Shown here: positions 5,741-11,886 of the stretch, piece by piece | How the letters are laid out: every line of letters begins with the position of its first letter | Numbering within the stretch: position 1 is the first letter of the stretch | IMG/VR virus record: IMGVR_UViG_3300009182_003747 | Span: 1 to 64,000 of that record | Direction: 5' to 3' (one strand) | Length of the DNA: 64,000 bases | Source of the DNA: a virus | Translations under genes and position numbers: made by a program | Notes under the pieces: generated by a model | Databases searched by the model: none | The model's input: only the letters and a program-made list of their open reading frames with translations | Told to the model about the DNA's origin: nothing

Positions 5741-5893
5741 AATTCGGTAGGCAGTGTAGATTCGCGGCCAAGTAAGCTCTCCACCCGATAGGTGTGTGGC
5801 TCTCTTACTTGGCGTGGTCGGGGAGGTATAAGCCTCATAACCATGGGAACCCGTGCACTGAAAAGAGGATGCATACTCGTTCCTACCGAACTT
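5741..5893 (+). ncRNA. Candidate multi-branched structured RNA
   Basis: This block between tRNA-Gly and the next promoter has no gene. A perfect closing helix joins TTCGGTAGG (5743-5751) to CCTACCGAA (5882-5890). Inside are a perfect 10-bp helix GCCAAGTAAG/CTTACTTGGC (5767-5776 with 5804-5813) capped by CACC/GGTG (5782-5785 with 5791-5794), a hairpin GAGG/CCTC (5823-5836), and a hairpin CATGG/CCGTG with a four-base GAAC loop (5842-5855). That gives a closed domain with at least three arms, about 150 nt. It lacks a T-loop and an anticodon arm, so it is not a tRNA. The class is unknown. Confidence 0.55.
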
Positions 5894-5928
5894 AATTGAT
5901 ACAAGAGGATTAAGATATATAGATTTAC

Positions 5929-5985
5929 CTGACTTTTATAGAGAGGGGTTTCTAGTAGACTAGAGCTCTCAAGTCAGTTATTATA
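5929..5985 (+). terminator. Probable intrinsic terminator after the structured RNA
   Basis: A long segmented hairpin: CTGACTT (5929-5935) with AAGTCAG (5971-5977), GAGAG (5941-5945) with CTCTC (5966-5970), and TCTAG/CTAGA (5951-5955 with 5960-5964) with a TAGA loop. It is followed by the U-rich TTATTATA. It lies just ahead of the next promoter, consistent with separating two transcription units. The U-tract is interrupted, so efficiency is uncertain. Confidence 0.5.
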
Positions 5986-5995
5986 AATTATCTAG

Positions 5996-6024
5996 TTGAC
6001 AGCTATTGATCTATATGGTATATT
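5996..6024 (+). promoter_or_regulatory. Consensus sigma70 promoter (TTGACA-N17-TATATT)
   Basis: TTGACA at 5996-6001, a spacer of 17, and TATATT at 6019-6024. It drives the unit containing a Leu-type tRNA, the outer-membrane protein, tRNA-Ser and the downstream acetyltransferase genes. It has the same -35, spacing and -10 as the 1734 promoter. Confidence 0.8.
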
Positions 6025-6042
6025 AATACTCTACCATAAAGT

Positions 6043-6119
6043 GCGCGTGTAGTCCAATTGGTAGAGGCGTTGGTCTTAGAAACCAAATGTTGGGGGTTCA
6101 AGTCCCTCCATGCGCACCA
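6043..6119 (+). tRNA. tRNA with Leu anticodon UAG but a short variable loop
   Basis: Acceptor GCGCGTG pairs with CATGCGC 6109-6115 (one G-U pair), then A73 and CCA. The anticodon stem is TTGGT/ACCAA with loop CTTAGAA and TAG at 6077-6079, reading CUA. Leucine tRNAs normally carry a long variable arm. Here only about five bases (ATGTT) separate the anticodon and T stems, and the D stem has only three good pairs. It may be a non-canonical Leu tRNA or be charged with something else. Confidence 0.8.
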
Positions 6120-6158
6120 AATTTCGGTCATGATGACCACAACACGGAGAAAGACTAT

Positions 6159-6812
6159 ATGAATAAGATCGTAATTACAGTAGCAGCTATGGCTGCTGCG
6201 ACTTCAGCTTATGCAACCGATCTTCCTAATAAGAAGAAGGCACCGACGCCGCCGGTTCAAACTGTAACTGCAGACGCCACTCAAGCGAGCGCAGACAGCT
6301 TGACGATTGCCTATGGACAAGATTTTGCTCCAGGTAAGTTCAGCTCAAAGACCGATGAAATGTATCAGCTCACGTACGCGCATAGTCTAGGCAATGGATT
6401 TACCGTAGGCGGCATGGCTCAGACTACACAAGTTCCAGGCTCTGCTTTAAACCAGAACTTAGAAGCACAGGCTGGCTACGCGCTTCCTGCTTTTTCTAAA
6501 GTTACACTGTCTGGTAAAGTTGGCGTAGGCGAGCGGTTTGGCACGTCTAACTTTCCATACTTTGCACTCTATGGCAATGCAGACTATAAGCTGAACGATA
6601 AGTTCACCATCAACGCCCTGCAGTATACATATACATCTGCATTCAACAGCGGTCGCGATGGTTATCAGAGCCATCAGCTTGGAACTGGCGTTACCTACAA
6701 CATCAACTCCAAGTACTCGCTGAGCGCCAGCGTCGCTCGTAACTTTGATACGACGACGAGCTTCAATGCTACCGGCGATCAGGTCATGCTCGGCATGAAT
6801 ATGAACTTCTGA
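6159..6812 (+). CDS. Outer-membrane beta-barrel protein (Rhizobiales Omp25/31-like)
   Basis: 217 residues from ATG 6159, behind GGAGAAAG. An upstream in-frame start at 6087 lies inside the tRNA and is rejected. A signal peptide, MNKIVITVAAMAAATSAYA, is followed by mature TDLPNKKKAPTPP, the ADLP-plus-proline-rich start seen in many rhizobial outer-membrane barrels. The rest alternates aromatic and polar residues in about eight amphipathic strands, and the last residue is Phe, as required for barrel assembly. A phage-coded porin-like protein could alter the host surface, for example blocking superinfection by receptor masking. That role is inference. It was probably acquired from a host. Confidence 0.75.
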   Translation: MNKIVITVAAMAAATSAYATDLPNKKKAPTPPVQTVTADATQASADSLTIAYGQDFAPGKFSSKTDEMYQLTYAHSLGNGFTVGGMAQTTQVPGSALNQNLEAQAGYALPAFSKVTLSGKVGVGERFGTSNFPYFALYGNADYKLNDKFTINALQYTYTSAFNSGRDGYQSHQLGTGVTYNINSKYSLSASVARNFDTTTSFNATGDQVMLGMNMNF

Positions 6813-6819
6813 TTATATT

Positions 6820-6907
6820 GGAGCGTGGGCAGGATGGTAATGCAGCGGTTTGCTAAACCGTACTACCTTAACTGGTAGAATAGGTTCGATTCCTATACGC
6901 TCCGCCA
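6820..6907 (+). tRNA. tRNA-Ser (anticodon GCU)
   Basis: Acceptor GGAGCGT pairs with ACGCTCC 6897-6903, then G and CCA 6905-6907. The anticodon stem is CGGT/ACCG with loop TTGCTAA and GCT. The long variable arm CTACC/GGTAG confirms class II. The final A is also the first base of the next ATG. Confidence 0.93.
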
Positions 6908-7323
6908 TGATACGACAAGCCAGACCGGAAGATGTTCCAATGCTCTTAGAGATAGAGCGGGACAGCTTCCGGTCTGATCTTTTATCTGAAGAAGAATTTA
7001 ATGACAGACTAGAAAGCATATACGTTCTTGAGTTAGATAAAGTAGTTGGATACTTCTGTGTAGAATACCACGATCATCCCTATCTCTATAGCATCGCAAT
7101 ACATAAATACTACAGACGAAAGGGATACTCTAAGCTCTTATTTGAATCATTCTTAGATATTAAGAGCCCGGCCCACATCCTGCATGTCGCTACTGATAAT
7201 GAGGCGGCTATAGCTCTATACAAAGCTTATGGATTTAAAGTAATGGATACCATTCCAAGCTTTTACGAGGACGGGGGATCTGCATTCTATATGCAGAAAA
7301 GAGATGAAGATAAAGATCAATAA
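6907..7323 (+). CDS. GNAT-family N-acetyltransferase (RimI-like)
   Basis: 138 residues. The N-terminus MIRQARPEDVPMLLEIERD is the canonical first strand and helix of GNAT enzymes, so ATG 6907 is the right start, although it shares its first base with the tRNA CCA end and has no Shine-Dalgarno. Later features are the acetyl-CoA-binding motif A region (HKYYRRKGYSKLLFESFL) and the end block VATDNEAAIALYKAYGFK. It probably acetylates a protein N-terminus, an amine or a small molecule. The substrate cannot be read from sequence. Translation may depend on tRNA 3' processing giving a nearly leaderless message. Confidence 0.8.
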   Translation: MIRQARPEDVPMLLEIERDSFRSDLLSEEEFNDRLESIYVLELDKVVGYFCVEYHDHPYLYSIAIHKYYRRKGYSKLLFESFLDIKSPAHILHVATDNEAAIALYKAYGFKVMDTIPSFYEDGGSAFYMQKRDEDKDQ

Positions 7324-7990
7324 CTTCTACGGCAGTCAAGATAAGTATGATCTGCAGCTCGTAAAGCTCGCTCTAGATCTAGAAGACTCGTGTGAGAGCG
7401 ATGCACTCGCTTGTGGATGGTCGATCTACAATGGAAAGTGGTACCACTCACGTCTAGTTAGAATTAATCTCGCTCTGTACAACAAGACGCCAAAGCTAAT
7501 TCCGAGTCATAGAGTAGCCCACGAGCACGACATACGCAAGATAGATGGTCTAACAGACGTCTATGATAAATTCATATCCCATAAGAAGTACCCTATAGTC
7601 TATGATCTGCTCAGCGACGCAGATAGATCTTCTGCCATGGTTATCTATAAGAATGATATTCCCGTTGCTGCCACTAAGTTCATAGAGTACGACTATGGAA
7701 TAGAGAGTCAGTTTACTATATGGGACTACGCTGAGCCAAAGCTTTCTTTAGGAAAAAAGATAGTGGACTACGAGGTGCAGTACGCTAGGGACTCTGGTCA
7801 TGAATATCTCTACATAGGTCCGGGGTACGGTGAGAACTCTGCCTACAAAGCCGGATTTCCAGGATTTGAGTGGTGGACTGGTGATAACTGGTCGACTGAT
7901 AAAGATAAATACCTCGAGCAGTGTAGATCAGACGATAGCGTTACAGACCTATGTGATCTGAATAAACTCTATAATGAGGAAGATAGATGA
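7304..7990 (+). CDS. GNAT/arginyltransferase-like protein
   Basis: 228 residues. The start overlaps the GNAT gene by 20 bases in another frame. The C-terminal third has SLGKKIVDYEVQYARDSG followed by EYLYIGPGYGENSAYKAGF. This resembles the C-terminal domain of arginyl/leucyl-tRNA-protein transferases (S-L-G, E-x-x-x-A-x-x-x-G, YLYLGY, YKAxF), which have a GNAT fold. The N-terminal half has no clear match, and the cysteine cluster of true arginyltransferases is not evident. It may transfer an amino acid or acyl group to an amine, and with the preceding GNAT gene and the tRNA genes it could form a tRNA-dependent modification pair. Function is inference. Confidence 0.55.
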   Translation: MKIKINNFYGSQDKYDLQLVKLALDLEDSCESDALACGWSIYNGKWYHSRLVRINLALYNKTPKLIPSHRVAHEHDIRKIDGLTDVYDKFISHKKYPIVYDLLSDADRSSAMVIYKNDIPVAATKFIEYDYGIESQFTIWDYAEPKLSLGKKIVDYEVQYARDSGHEYLYIGPGYGENSAYKAGFPGFEWWTGDNWSTDKDKYLEQCRSDDSVTDLCDLNKLYNEEDR

Positions 7991-8511
7991 AGTACGTCAA
8001 GATGCATTCGTTCAGAGAGCACCAGATGCTCAATGATCCTAGGTTTAAGAAAGCCTACGATCGACCAACTAAGATAGACAAGACTTATGACATACCATAC
8101 GTCGGTGGATACTCGAGTGATGGAAAGACAATATACTTTGATCGCCACATGAAAGAGATTTTCAACGGCAAGAGCATCATACCATTTCTCTTGGTACACG
8201 AGAGAACAGAGAAGTCACTCATGAACGTATTTGGTCTGTCCTATCAGCAGGCGCACCACATAGCAACGTACGTCGAGATGCACGCAGTAGAGAAAGCCGG
8301 ATTAAACTGGAGAGACTACAGCAAGCACATCGATACTTACGTTAAGTTGGATGCACACGAGCAGCTCAAGAGAGTCCCTAAAGATCTAGATCTCAAGCCC
8401 TATAGAGACGAGAGAGACAACAGGCTCTACTTCACTCTCGCTAAGAAAGAGAAGATCCAGTCAAAGCCAGGGAATGGTAAAGAAGTACCATATCCCGTTG
8501 GTAAGAAATAA
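7987..8511 (+). CDS. Hypothetical protein with HExxE helix, possible zincin-like
   Basis: 174 residues from ATG 7987, overlapping the previous stop by ATGA. The central block has strand TIYFDRHMKE, then a helix FLLVHERTEKSLM with HExxE spacing, then YQQAHHIATYVEMHAVEKAG containing further His and Glu residues. The order of a beta strand, an HE helix and a second His/Glu helix suggests a metal site as in minimal zinc peptidases, but HExxH itself is absent. Similar proteins occur as unannotated genes in rhizobia and their phages, from memory of the pattern. The last 51 bases overlap the convergent gene at 8461. Confidence 0.6.
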   Translation: MKYVKMHSFREHQMLNDPRFKKAYDRPTKIDKTYDIPYVGGYSSDGKTIYFDRHMKEIFNGKSIIPFLLVHERTEKSLMNVFGLSYQQAHHIATYVEMHAVEKAGLNWRDYSKHIDTYVKLDAHEQLKRVPKDLDLKPYRDERDNRLYFTLAKKEKIQSKPGNGKEVPYPVGKK

Positions 8512-8994
8512 AGAGCCGAGCACTCCAAACATTATAGACACGAATAGAAGCTCCATGCTTACCGCGAGGATAGCAGTAGAGCTCAATACTATCGCGATCT
8601 GTAAGAACGCAGCTGCAAAGTTGAAGTACGGGCTCTTCTTCTTAGCCTCATCTCTTTCAGCTTCTAGTTTTCTTGCCTTATCGTATTGCTCTTGTCTTCC
8701 TTCTTCAAGTCTCTTTATATAACCGCTGTATGTATCTCTTAGTGTCTTATCGGTCGTGGTAGTTAGCTCAAGTTCAAAGATAGTCTGCTTGATAGACTTA
8801 GCTTGATAGTACGCCCACGTATCAGAAGCCAGTATGTTGTTTGACAATACCTTACCGCTGATGCTTCCGCCAATGAGAGTGCAGATGGCGAGGAGCGCGG
8901 CGTATATCGATATGGTTATCGCACCTCGGCTCTTCATGACTGCCTCGCCTTCTGAGCGAGACAGTACCTTACCTGTCTTGTCTTTTAGCACCAT
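8461..8994 (-). CDS. DUF4337-like integral membrane protein
   Basis: 177 residues from ATG 8994, with GGAAAGAAG upstream. Three hydrophobic segments are visible at about 27-46, 125-145 and 150-172. The loop after the first carries the DTWAYYQAKSIKQT block characteristic of DUF4337 proteins, followed by a charged coiled-coil (about 88-120, rich in Glu/Arg/Lys). The family occurs in many proteobacteria and its function is unknown. Its place after an exported transglycosylase and two other membrane-associated genes suggests a role in lysis or envelope remodelling, which is inference. Its 3' end overlaps the convergent rightward gene by 51 bases. Confidence 0.75.
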   Translation of the reverse strand: MVLKDKTGKVLSRSEGEAVMKSRGAITISIYAALLAICTLIGGSISGKVLSNNILASDTWAYYQAKSIKQTIFELELTTTTDKTLRDTYSGYIKRLEEGRQEQYDKARKLEAERDEAKKKSPYFNFAAAFLQIAIVLSSTAILAVSMELLFVSIMFGVLGSLFLTNGIWYFFTIPWL

Positions 8995-8995
8995 C

Positions 8996-9592
8996 TTACT
9001 TCTTTCCTGCTTTTAACCACTGAAGATCTTTTTCAATGAGAGCAATCCTCTTGTCTAGTTCTGCTCTGGCCAATGCTGCATTTCTCTCAATGGCATCTAC
9101 GTGATCGGAAAGATCATTTGTTAACTTATTAGCTAGTGCAGCACCATCAGATCTAATGGCTGAGCGAGCTTGAGCAGCATCAGCCATCATTTCCATTCGC
9201 TGCTTTTCTAGAGCTGCAAGCTGTTTCTCTCTTTCAAGCGTCATATTAGCTCTTGCGAGGGCTGCATCTTTTTCCACTTTATCAATTTTTTCTCCCAATT
9301 CACTTGCATTCTTATCTATCTTAGAGTTAAGATTCTCGCGAATTTGGGCCATATCGATAGTAGTACCCTGCGGTGGAATTGCCTTGTTGTCATTGTTAAC
9401 GACCACTGCGATCTTGCTCTCTAGAACTGTTATCGCATGATTAGATGAACTCAATGCCGTGAATAGGTATACCACGCACGAGAAGAGAATAGGAACTGCT
9501 GCAAATACGATCTTCTCTACCAACGCACTCTTACTGGCACTGGCTGCCAGTGTCTCGCTCATCTGAGCTGTCTTATCTGATACTGTAGACAT
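8996..9592 (-). CDS. Single-span membrane protein with long coiled coil
   Basis: 198 residues from ATG 9592, preceded by AAGGAAA. One transmembrane segment (about 28-46, IVFAAVPILFSCVVYLFTA) is followed by a largely helical region with heptad-like charged repeats from about 85 to 195. That region is rich in Ala/Glu/Lys/Arg, and an ALARA-type segment recurs four times with regular spacing. The architecture (short cytoplasmic N-terminus, one span, long periplasmic coiled coil) is compatible with a spanin- or holin-associated protein or a membrane tether. No family is recognised. It is adjacent to a membrane gene on each side, so it may form a complex with them. Confidence 0.6.
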   Translation of the reverse strand: MSTVSDKTAQMSETLAASASKSALVEKIVFAAVPILFSCVVYLFTALSSSNHAITVLESKIAVVVNNDNKAIPPQGTTIDMAQIRENLNSKIDKNASELGEKIDKVEKDAALARANMTLEREKQLAALEKQRMEMMADAAQARSAIRSDGAALANKLTNDLSDHVDAIERNAALARAELDKRIALIEKDLQWLKAGKK

Positions 9593-9601
9593 GTTGTTTC
9601 C

Positions 9602-10096
9602 TTACCTACATAATGCTGTCATTAGAGGGATGATACTTCTCATACCGTGACATGCCATAAAATCTACTGCCCCCCATACCAGTAGACCAATCCATATTAG
9701 TATTGGTAGGACTACGAAGATAGAGAACACAGCCCAGAACAACTCCCAGAATTCTTCTTTTCTCCTCTGAGCTTCTACCTTGAGTCTGTGGATCTCTTTG
9801 GCAGCCTCAGCTCTAGCCCTGTAGAACTCTTGTCTCTGAGCTGGAGACATCCTAGAGATCATCTCCTGCTCTTGCTCGGCCGCGATCTCTCGCATGGCCT
9901 GCTCGCGCAGAGTATTGTTATTGCGAATAATCTGGTTATTTATCTCGGTGATTCTATTCTGAGCTAATACTTTTCTATTATTAGCTTCTTTCTGGGCGGG
10001 TGCATTCCTAACTACATCGACGATACCAAACACCGCGTCAGTTATTCCCTTACCATACGCGCCGCCGATCTTAGCGGCTGACTTTGGATCTATCAT
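9602..10096 (-). CDS. Membrane-anchored coiled-coil protein
   Basis: 164 residues from ATG 10096, chosen over an upstream start at 10150 because AGGGGAT stands 6 bases before it. It has a Gly/Ala-rich N-terminus, a long helical Arg/Glu/Gln/Asn-rich region (about 35-115), then a hydrophobic stretch near 118-142 (FWAVFSIFVVLPILIWIGLLVW) and a short tail with two cysteines. Transcription probably comes from TATAAATA 10172-10179. The function is unknown. A membrane location in the late lysis region makes a holin-related or tail-assembly-associated role possible. Confidence 0.6.
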   Translation of the reverse strand: MIDPKSAAKIGGAYGKGITDAVFGIVDVVRNAPAQKEANNRKVLAQNRITEINNQIIRNNNTLREQAMREIAAEQEQEMISRMSPAQRQEFYRARAEAAKEIHRLKVEAQRRKEEFWELFWAVFSIFVVLPILIWIGLLVWGAVDFMACHGMRSIIPLMTALCR

Positions 10097-10171
10097 TTTT
10101 ATCCCCTGAGATTTTATGAAATAATTACAAAAATCACGAGAGACATACAAGAGCCATGGTTCTATTAGTAT

Positions 10172-10179
10172 TATTTATA
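10172..10179 (-). promoter_or_regulatory. T4-type late promoter TATAAATA
   Basis: Exact octamer on the minus strand, 75 bases ahead of ATG 10096 and partly inside the A-tract of the terminator for the preceding gene. This arrangement ends one late unit and begins the next within about 30 bases. Confidence 0.6.
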
Positions 10180-10205
10180 AAAAAATAGGCCCCGAAGGGC
10201 CTATT
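10178..10205 (-). terminator. Intrinsic terminator with UUCG loop
   Basis: On the minus strand, a 9-bp stem AATAGGCCC/GGGCCTATT (10197-10205 with 10184-10192) has a TTCG loop and is followed by a run of seven T. It sits 9 bases after the transglycosylase stop, ending that unit. Confidence 0.85.
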
Positions 10206-10213
10206 CTATTCTC

Positions 10214-10636
10214 TTAGTTGTTCATGTTCTTTAGCACCAGTCTACAGTAGGCTGATCTTCTTGTACTGCGAATTGATCCAGCGCTATATACTGTAGAAGC
10301 ATTGCAGACGTCTCCATCTGCTATCTTTAGAGCCTCACTGAGGTAGAGCATCGTGTACTCAAGATTAGTCTCAGGATCTGATAGCTCTCTGCACTTTCCA
10401 TTAAAGCCCTCACCCTTTGCCGTTGTGCATAGGATTTGTCCGAGTCCGTATTCACCTCTTTTACCAATAACTCTTGGATTATAGTTGGACTCGATCTTTA
10501 TCACCGCGTGCGCGAATTTCTCAGGCACGCCATGACTAACCGCTTTTCTCGTGACCATATCTTGAACCGACTCTTGTGCCGATACCGCTATGGTCATCGA
10601 TAGCAATGCAGCGGTTGCTATTGCCATTACTCTCAT
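10214..10636 (-). CDS. Exported lytic transglycosylase (SLT-like endolysin)
   Basis: 140 residues from ATG 10636 behind AAGGAG. The signal peptide MRVMAIATAALLSMTIAVSA is followed by an SLT-type lysozyme fold: helix with AVIKIESNYNP (catalytic Glu in the K-I-E-S motif, about residue 49), GEYGLGQI (the GxxGLxQ motif) and a C-terminal YSAGS segment matching the usual A-Y-N-A-G block. It cleaves peptidoglycan between MurNAc and GlcNAc. The signal peptide implies Sec export to the periplasm, so it need not rely on a holin. It could act in lysis or, less likely given the export signal, in virion entry. A terminator follows directly. Confidence 0.85.
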   Translation of the reverse strand: MRVMAIATAALLSMTIAVSAQESVQDMVTRKAVSHGVPEKFAHAVIKIESNYNPRVIGKRGEYGLGQILCTTAKGEGFNGKCRELSDPETNLEYTMLYLSEALKIADGDVCNASTVYSAGSIRSTRRSAYCRLVLKNMNN

Positions 10637-10709
10637 TTCTACTCCTTAGGGTTGGGATATTGATTCTTTCAATATCTTACTTCGCGCCAAAGGATACAGC
10701 GCGAATGAC

Positions 10710-10717
10710 TATTTATG
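10710..10717 (-). promoter_or_regulatory. Possible late promoter CATAAATA
   Basis: One base from the TATAAATA consensus on the minus strand, 74 bases upstream of the transglycosylase ATG 10636, in the short gap after the 10731 gene. The match is weak on its own, but it is the best element available for a gene expected to be late. Confidence 0.35.
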
Positions 10718-10730
10718 ATGATGGGAAATA

Positions 10731-11096
10731 TTATAGAGGCTCTTCGGCCGCTTCTATAATTGGCTCTTCGTCCTCGAGGACGCGTAGGTTGTCGATCATG
10801 AAGTATTGTATATCACTATCGACTTTATCTTCGGGCTTTAGTATCTCCCGAATCTTGGTCAGCTGCGTAATGGCAGTCTTGATGGTATTCTGTACTACCT
10901 TGTCGTTGTGTCCCATCTCTAGGTCGGTCAGAGCCGACTCTAGATTCCAATCGAGCGAGTAGTCTATGTGATACTTATTTCCGGCCTCGTCTGTTTTTTT
11001 AGTTGGAGGAGGAAACAGTATATTCTTTACGGACTCTAACTTCTGGTATTCTGATGATCTATTCTTCTTAGACTTAAAAGCCATAATCTTAAACAT
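10731..11096 (-). CDS. Hypothetical protein downstream of RegA
   Basis: 121 residues from ATG 11096, chosen over GTG 11114 because TAGGAA is correctly spaced before it. An alternative ATG at 11084 gives MAFKSKKN. The N-terminus is basic (FKSKKNRSS), the middle has a proline-rich FPPPTKK segment, and the C-terminal half is helical and acidic, ending EEPIIEAAEEPL. No family is recognised. It directly follows regA, so it belongs to the replication transcription unit. Small acidic-tailed proteins at this place could be replication or transcription cofactors, but nothing in the sequence proves it. Confidence 0.55.
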   Translation of the reverse strand: MFKIMAFKSKKNRSSEYQKLESVKNILFPPPTKKTDEAGNKYHIDYSLDWNLESALTDLEMGHNDKVVQNTIKTAITQLTKIREILKPEDKVDSDIQYFMIDNLRVLEDEEPIIEAAEEPL

Positions 11097-11113
11097 AATA
11101 TAATTCCTAATCA

Positions 11114-11512
11114 CTATACTTTTTTGCGTCCTATGTTGTACTTAGCCACGAGCTCCCACTCGCCCTTCTCTTTATGAGGAAGGATCTTTATCTGATTCAT
11201 GGGTGCCTTCGGCTCTCTGATGTTCTCTGGTTCTACTATCTTAACGAGCTCCCACTCTTCCAGAAGAGTCACGATAGCATTGCGGCGGCCCATGTCTTCC
11301 TCAGAGAAGTTTGATGGCTTGCCGTCTAGAGCAAACAGCTCCTTGAAGTGAACGATGTAGTACCTGCCCTGCTTGTGCAGAATATGACAAGACTGATACA
11401 GCTTCTTCTCTTTACGAGATGCAACGCCGATCCTGGTGAGAGTCTCTTTGATCTTGAGAAAGTCTTCTTCTTGGCCTATCTTCACTTCCACTAGTGTATC
11501 TACCACATTCAT
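11114..11512 (-). CDS. regA: RegA translational repressor
   Basis: 132 residues, close to the 122 of T4 RegA and in the T4 order (45-44-62-regA). The family pattern is recognisable: an N-terminal VEVKIGQEEDFLKIKETLTRIG, then LYQSCHILHKQGRYYIVHFKELFALDG, which covers the conserved region containing the RNA-binding residues, and WELVKIVEP. RegA binds the initiation region of many early mRNAs and represses their translation. Its own start overlaps the gp62 stop. The slightly longer C-terminus (YNIGRKKV) is basic. Confidence is high from sequence pattern plus synteny. Confidence 0.88.
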   Translation of the reverse strand: MNVVDTLVEVKIGQEEDFLKIKETLTRIGVASRKEKKLYQSCHILHKQGRYYIVHFKELFALDGKPSNFSEEDMGRRNAIVTLLEEWELVKIVEPENIREPKAPMNQIKILPHKEKGEWELVAKYNIGRKKV

Positions 11513-11886
11513 TTAATGCCACCTTTTTCTTGTTTTTGTTTTATAGCATCTATCTGCTCAGCCGACAGTATGGTCATTGCCAACTCTGTCTTCTTATGAT
11601 TATATCCGTAGTACTCCTGTACTGCAGAGAAGTCGGCGTCTTTAATGGGTTTATTCCACTTAGAAAATCGCTTTCCCTTTCTTATGGTATTTATTAGATA
11701 GGAGAATTGAAGTTTATTATCCAGATGATGATTTAGATTCATCTCTTGAGCGTACATAATTGTGTCTGGAAAATAAGACAGACCTCGGTTGACCATGAAG
11801 CCGTTGTATGACTTCTCACTTGCATCGTCCGTGATCAGGTTCTCCTTGGTGAGAGTGATTGCCTTGATTACGTCAAATGGGTTCAT
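11509..11886 (-). CDS. gp62: Clamp loader small subunit gp62
   Basis: 125 residues, starting within the gp44 stop (ATGA overlap) as in T4. The protein begins MNPFDVIKAITLTKENLI, followed by a YNGFMVNRGLSYFPDT block typical of T4-type gp62 proteins. It is shorter than the T4 protein (187), as is usual in phages outside the enteric group. gp62 forms a 1:4 complex with the ATPase gp44 and loads the gp45 clamp. It has no ATPase motif itself, as expected. RegA follows with a 4-base overlap. Confidence 0.85.
   Translation of the reverse strand: MNPFDVIKAITLTKENLITDDASEKSYNGFMVNRGLSYFPDTIMYAQEMNLNHHLDNKLQFSYLINTIRKGKRFSKWNKPIKDADFSAVQEYYGYNHKKTELAMTILSAEQIDAIKQKQEKGGIK

Noticed and set aside
6077-6079. 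Amber suppressor tRNA
   Set aside because: The anticodon in the gene is TAG, which reads CUA (Leu). A suppressor of UAG codons would need CTA.
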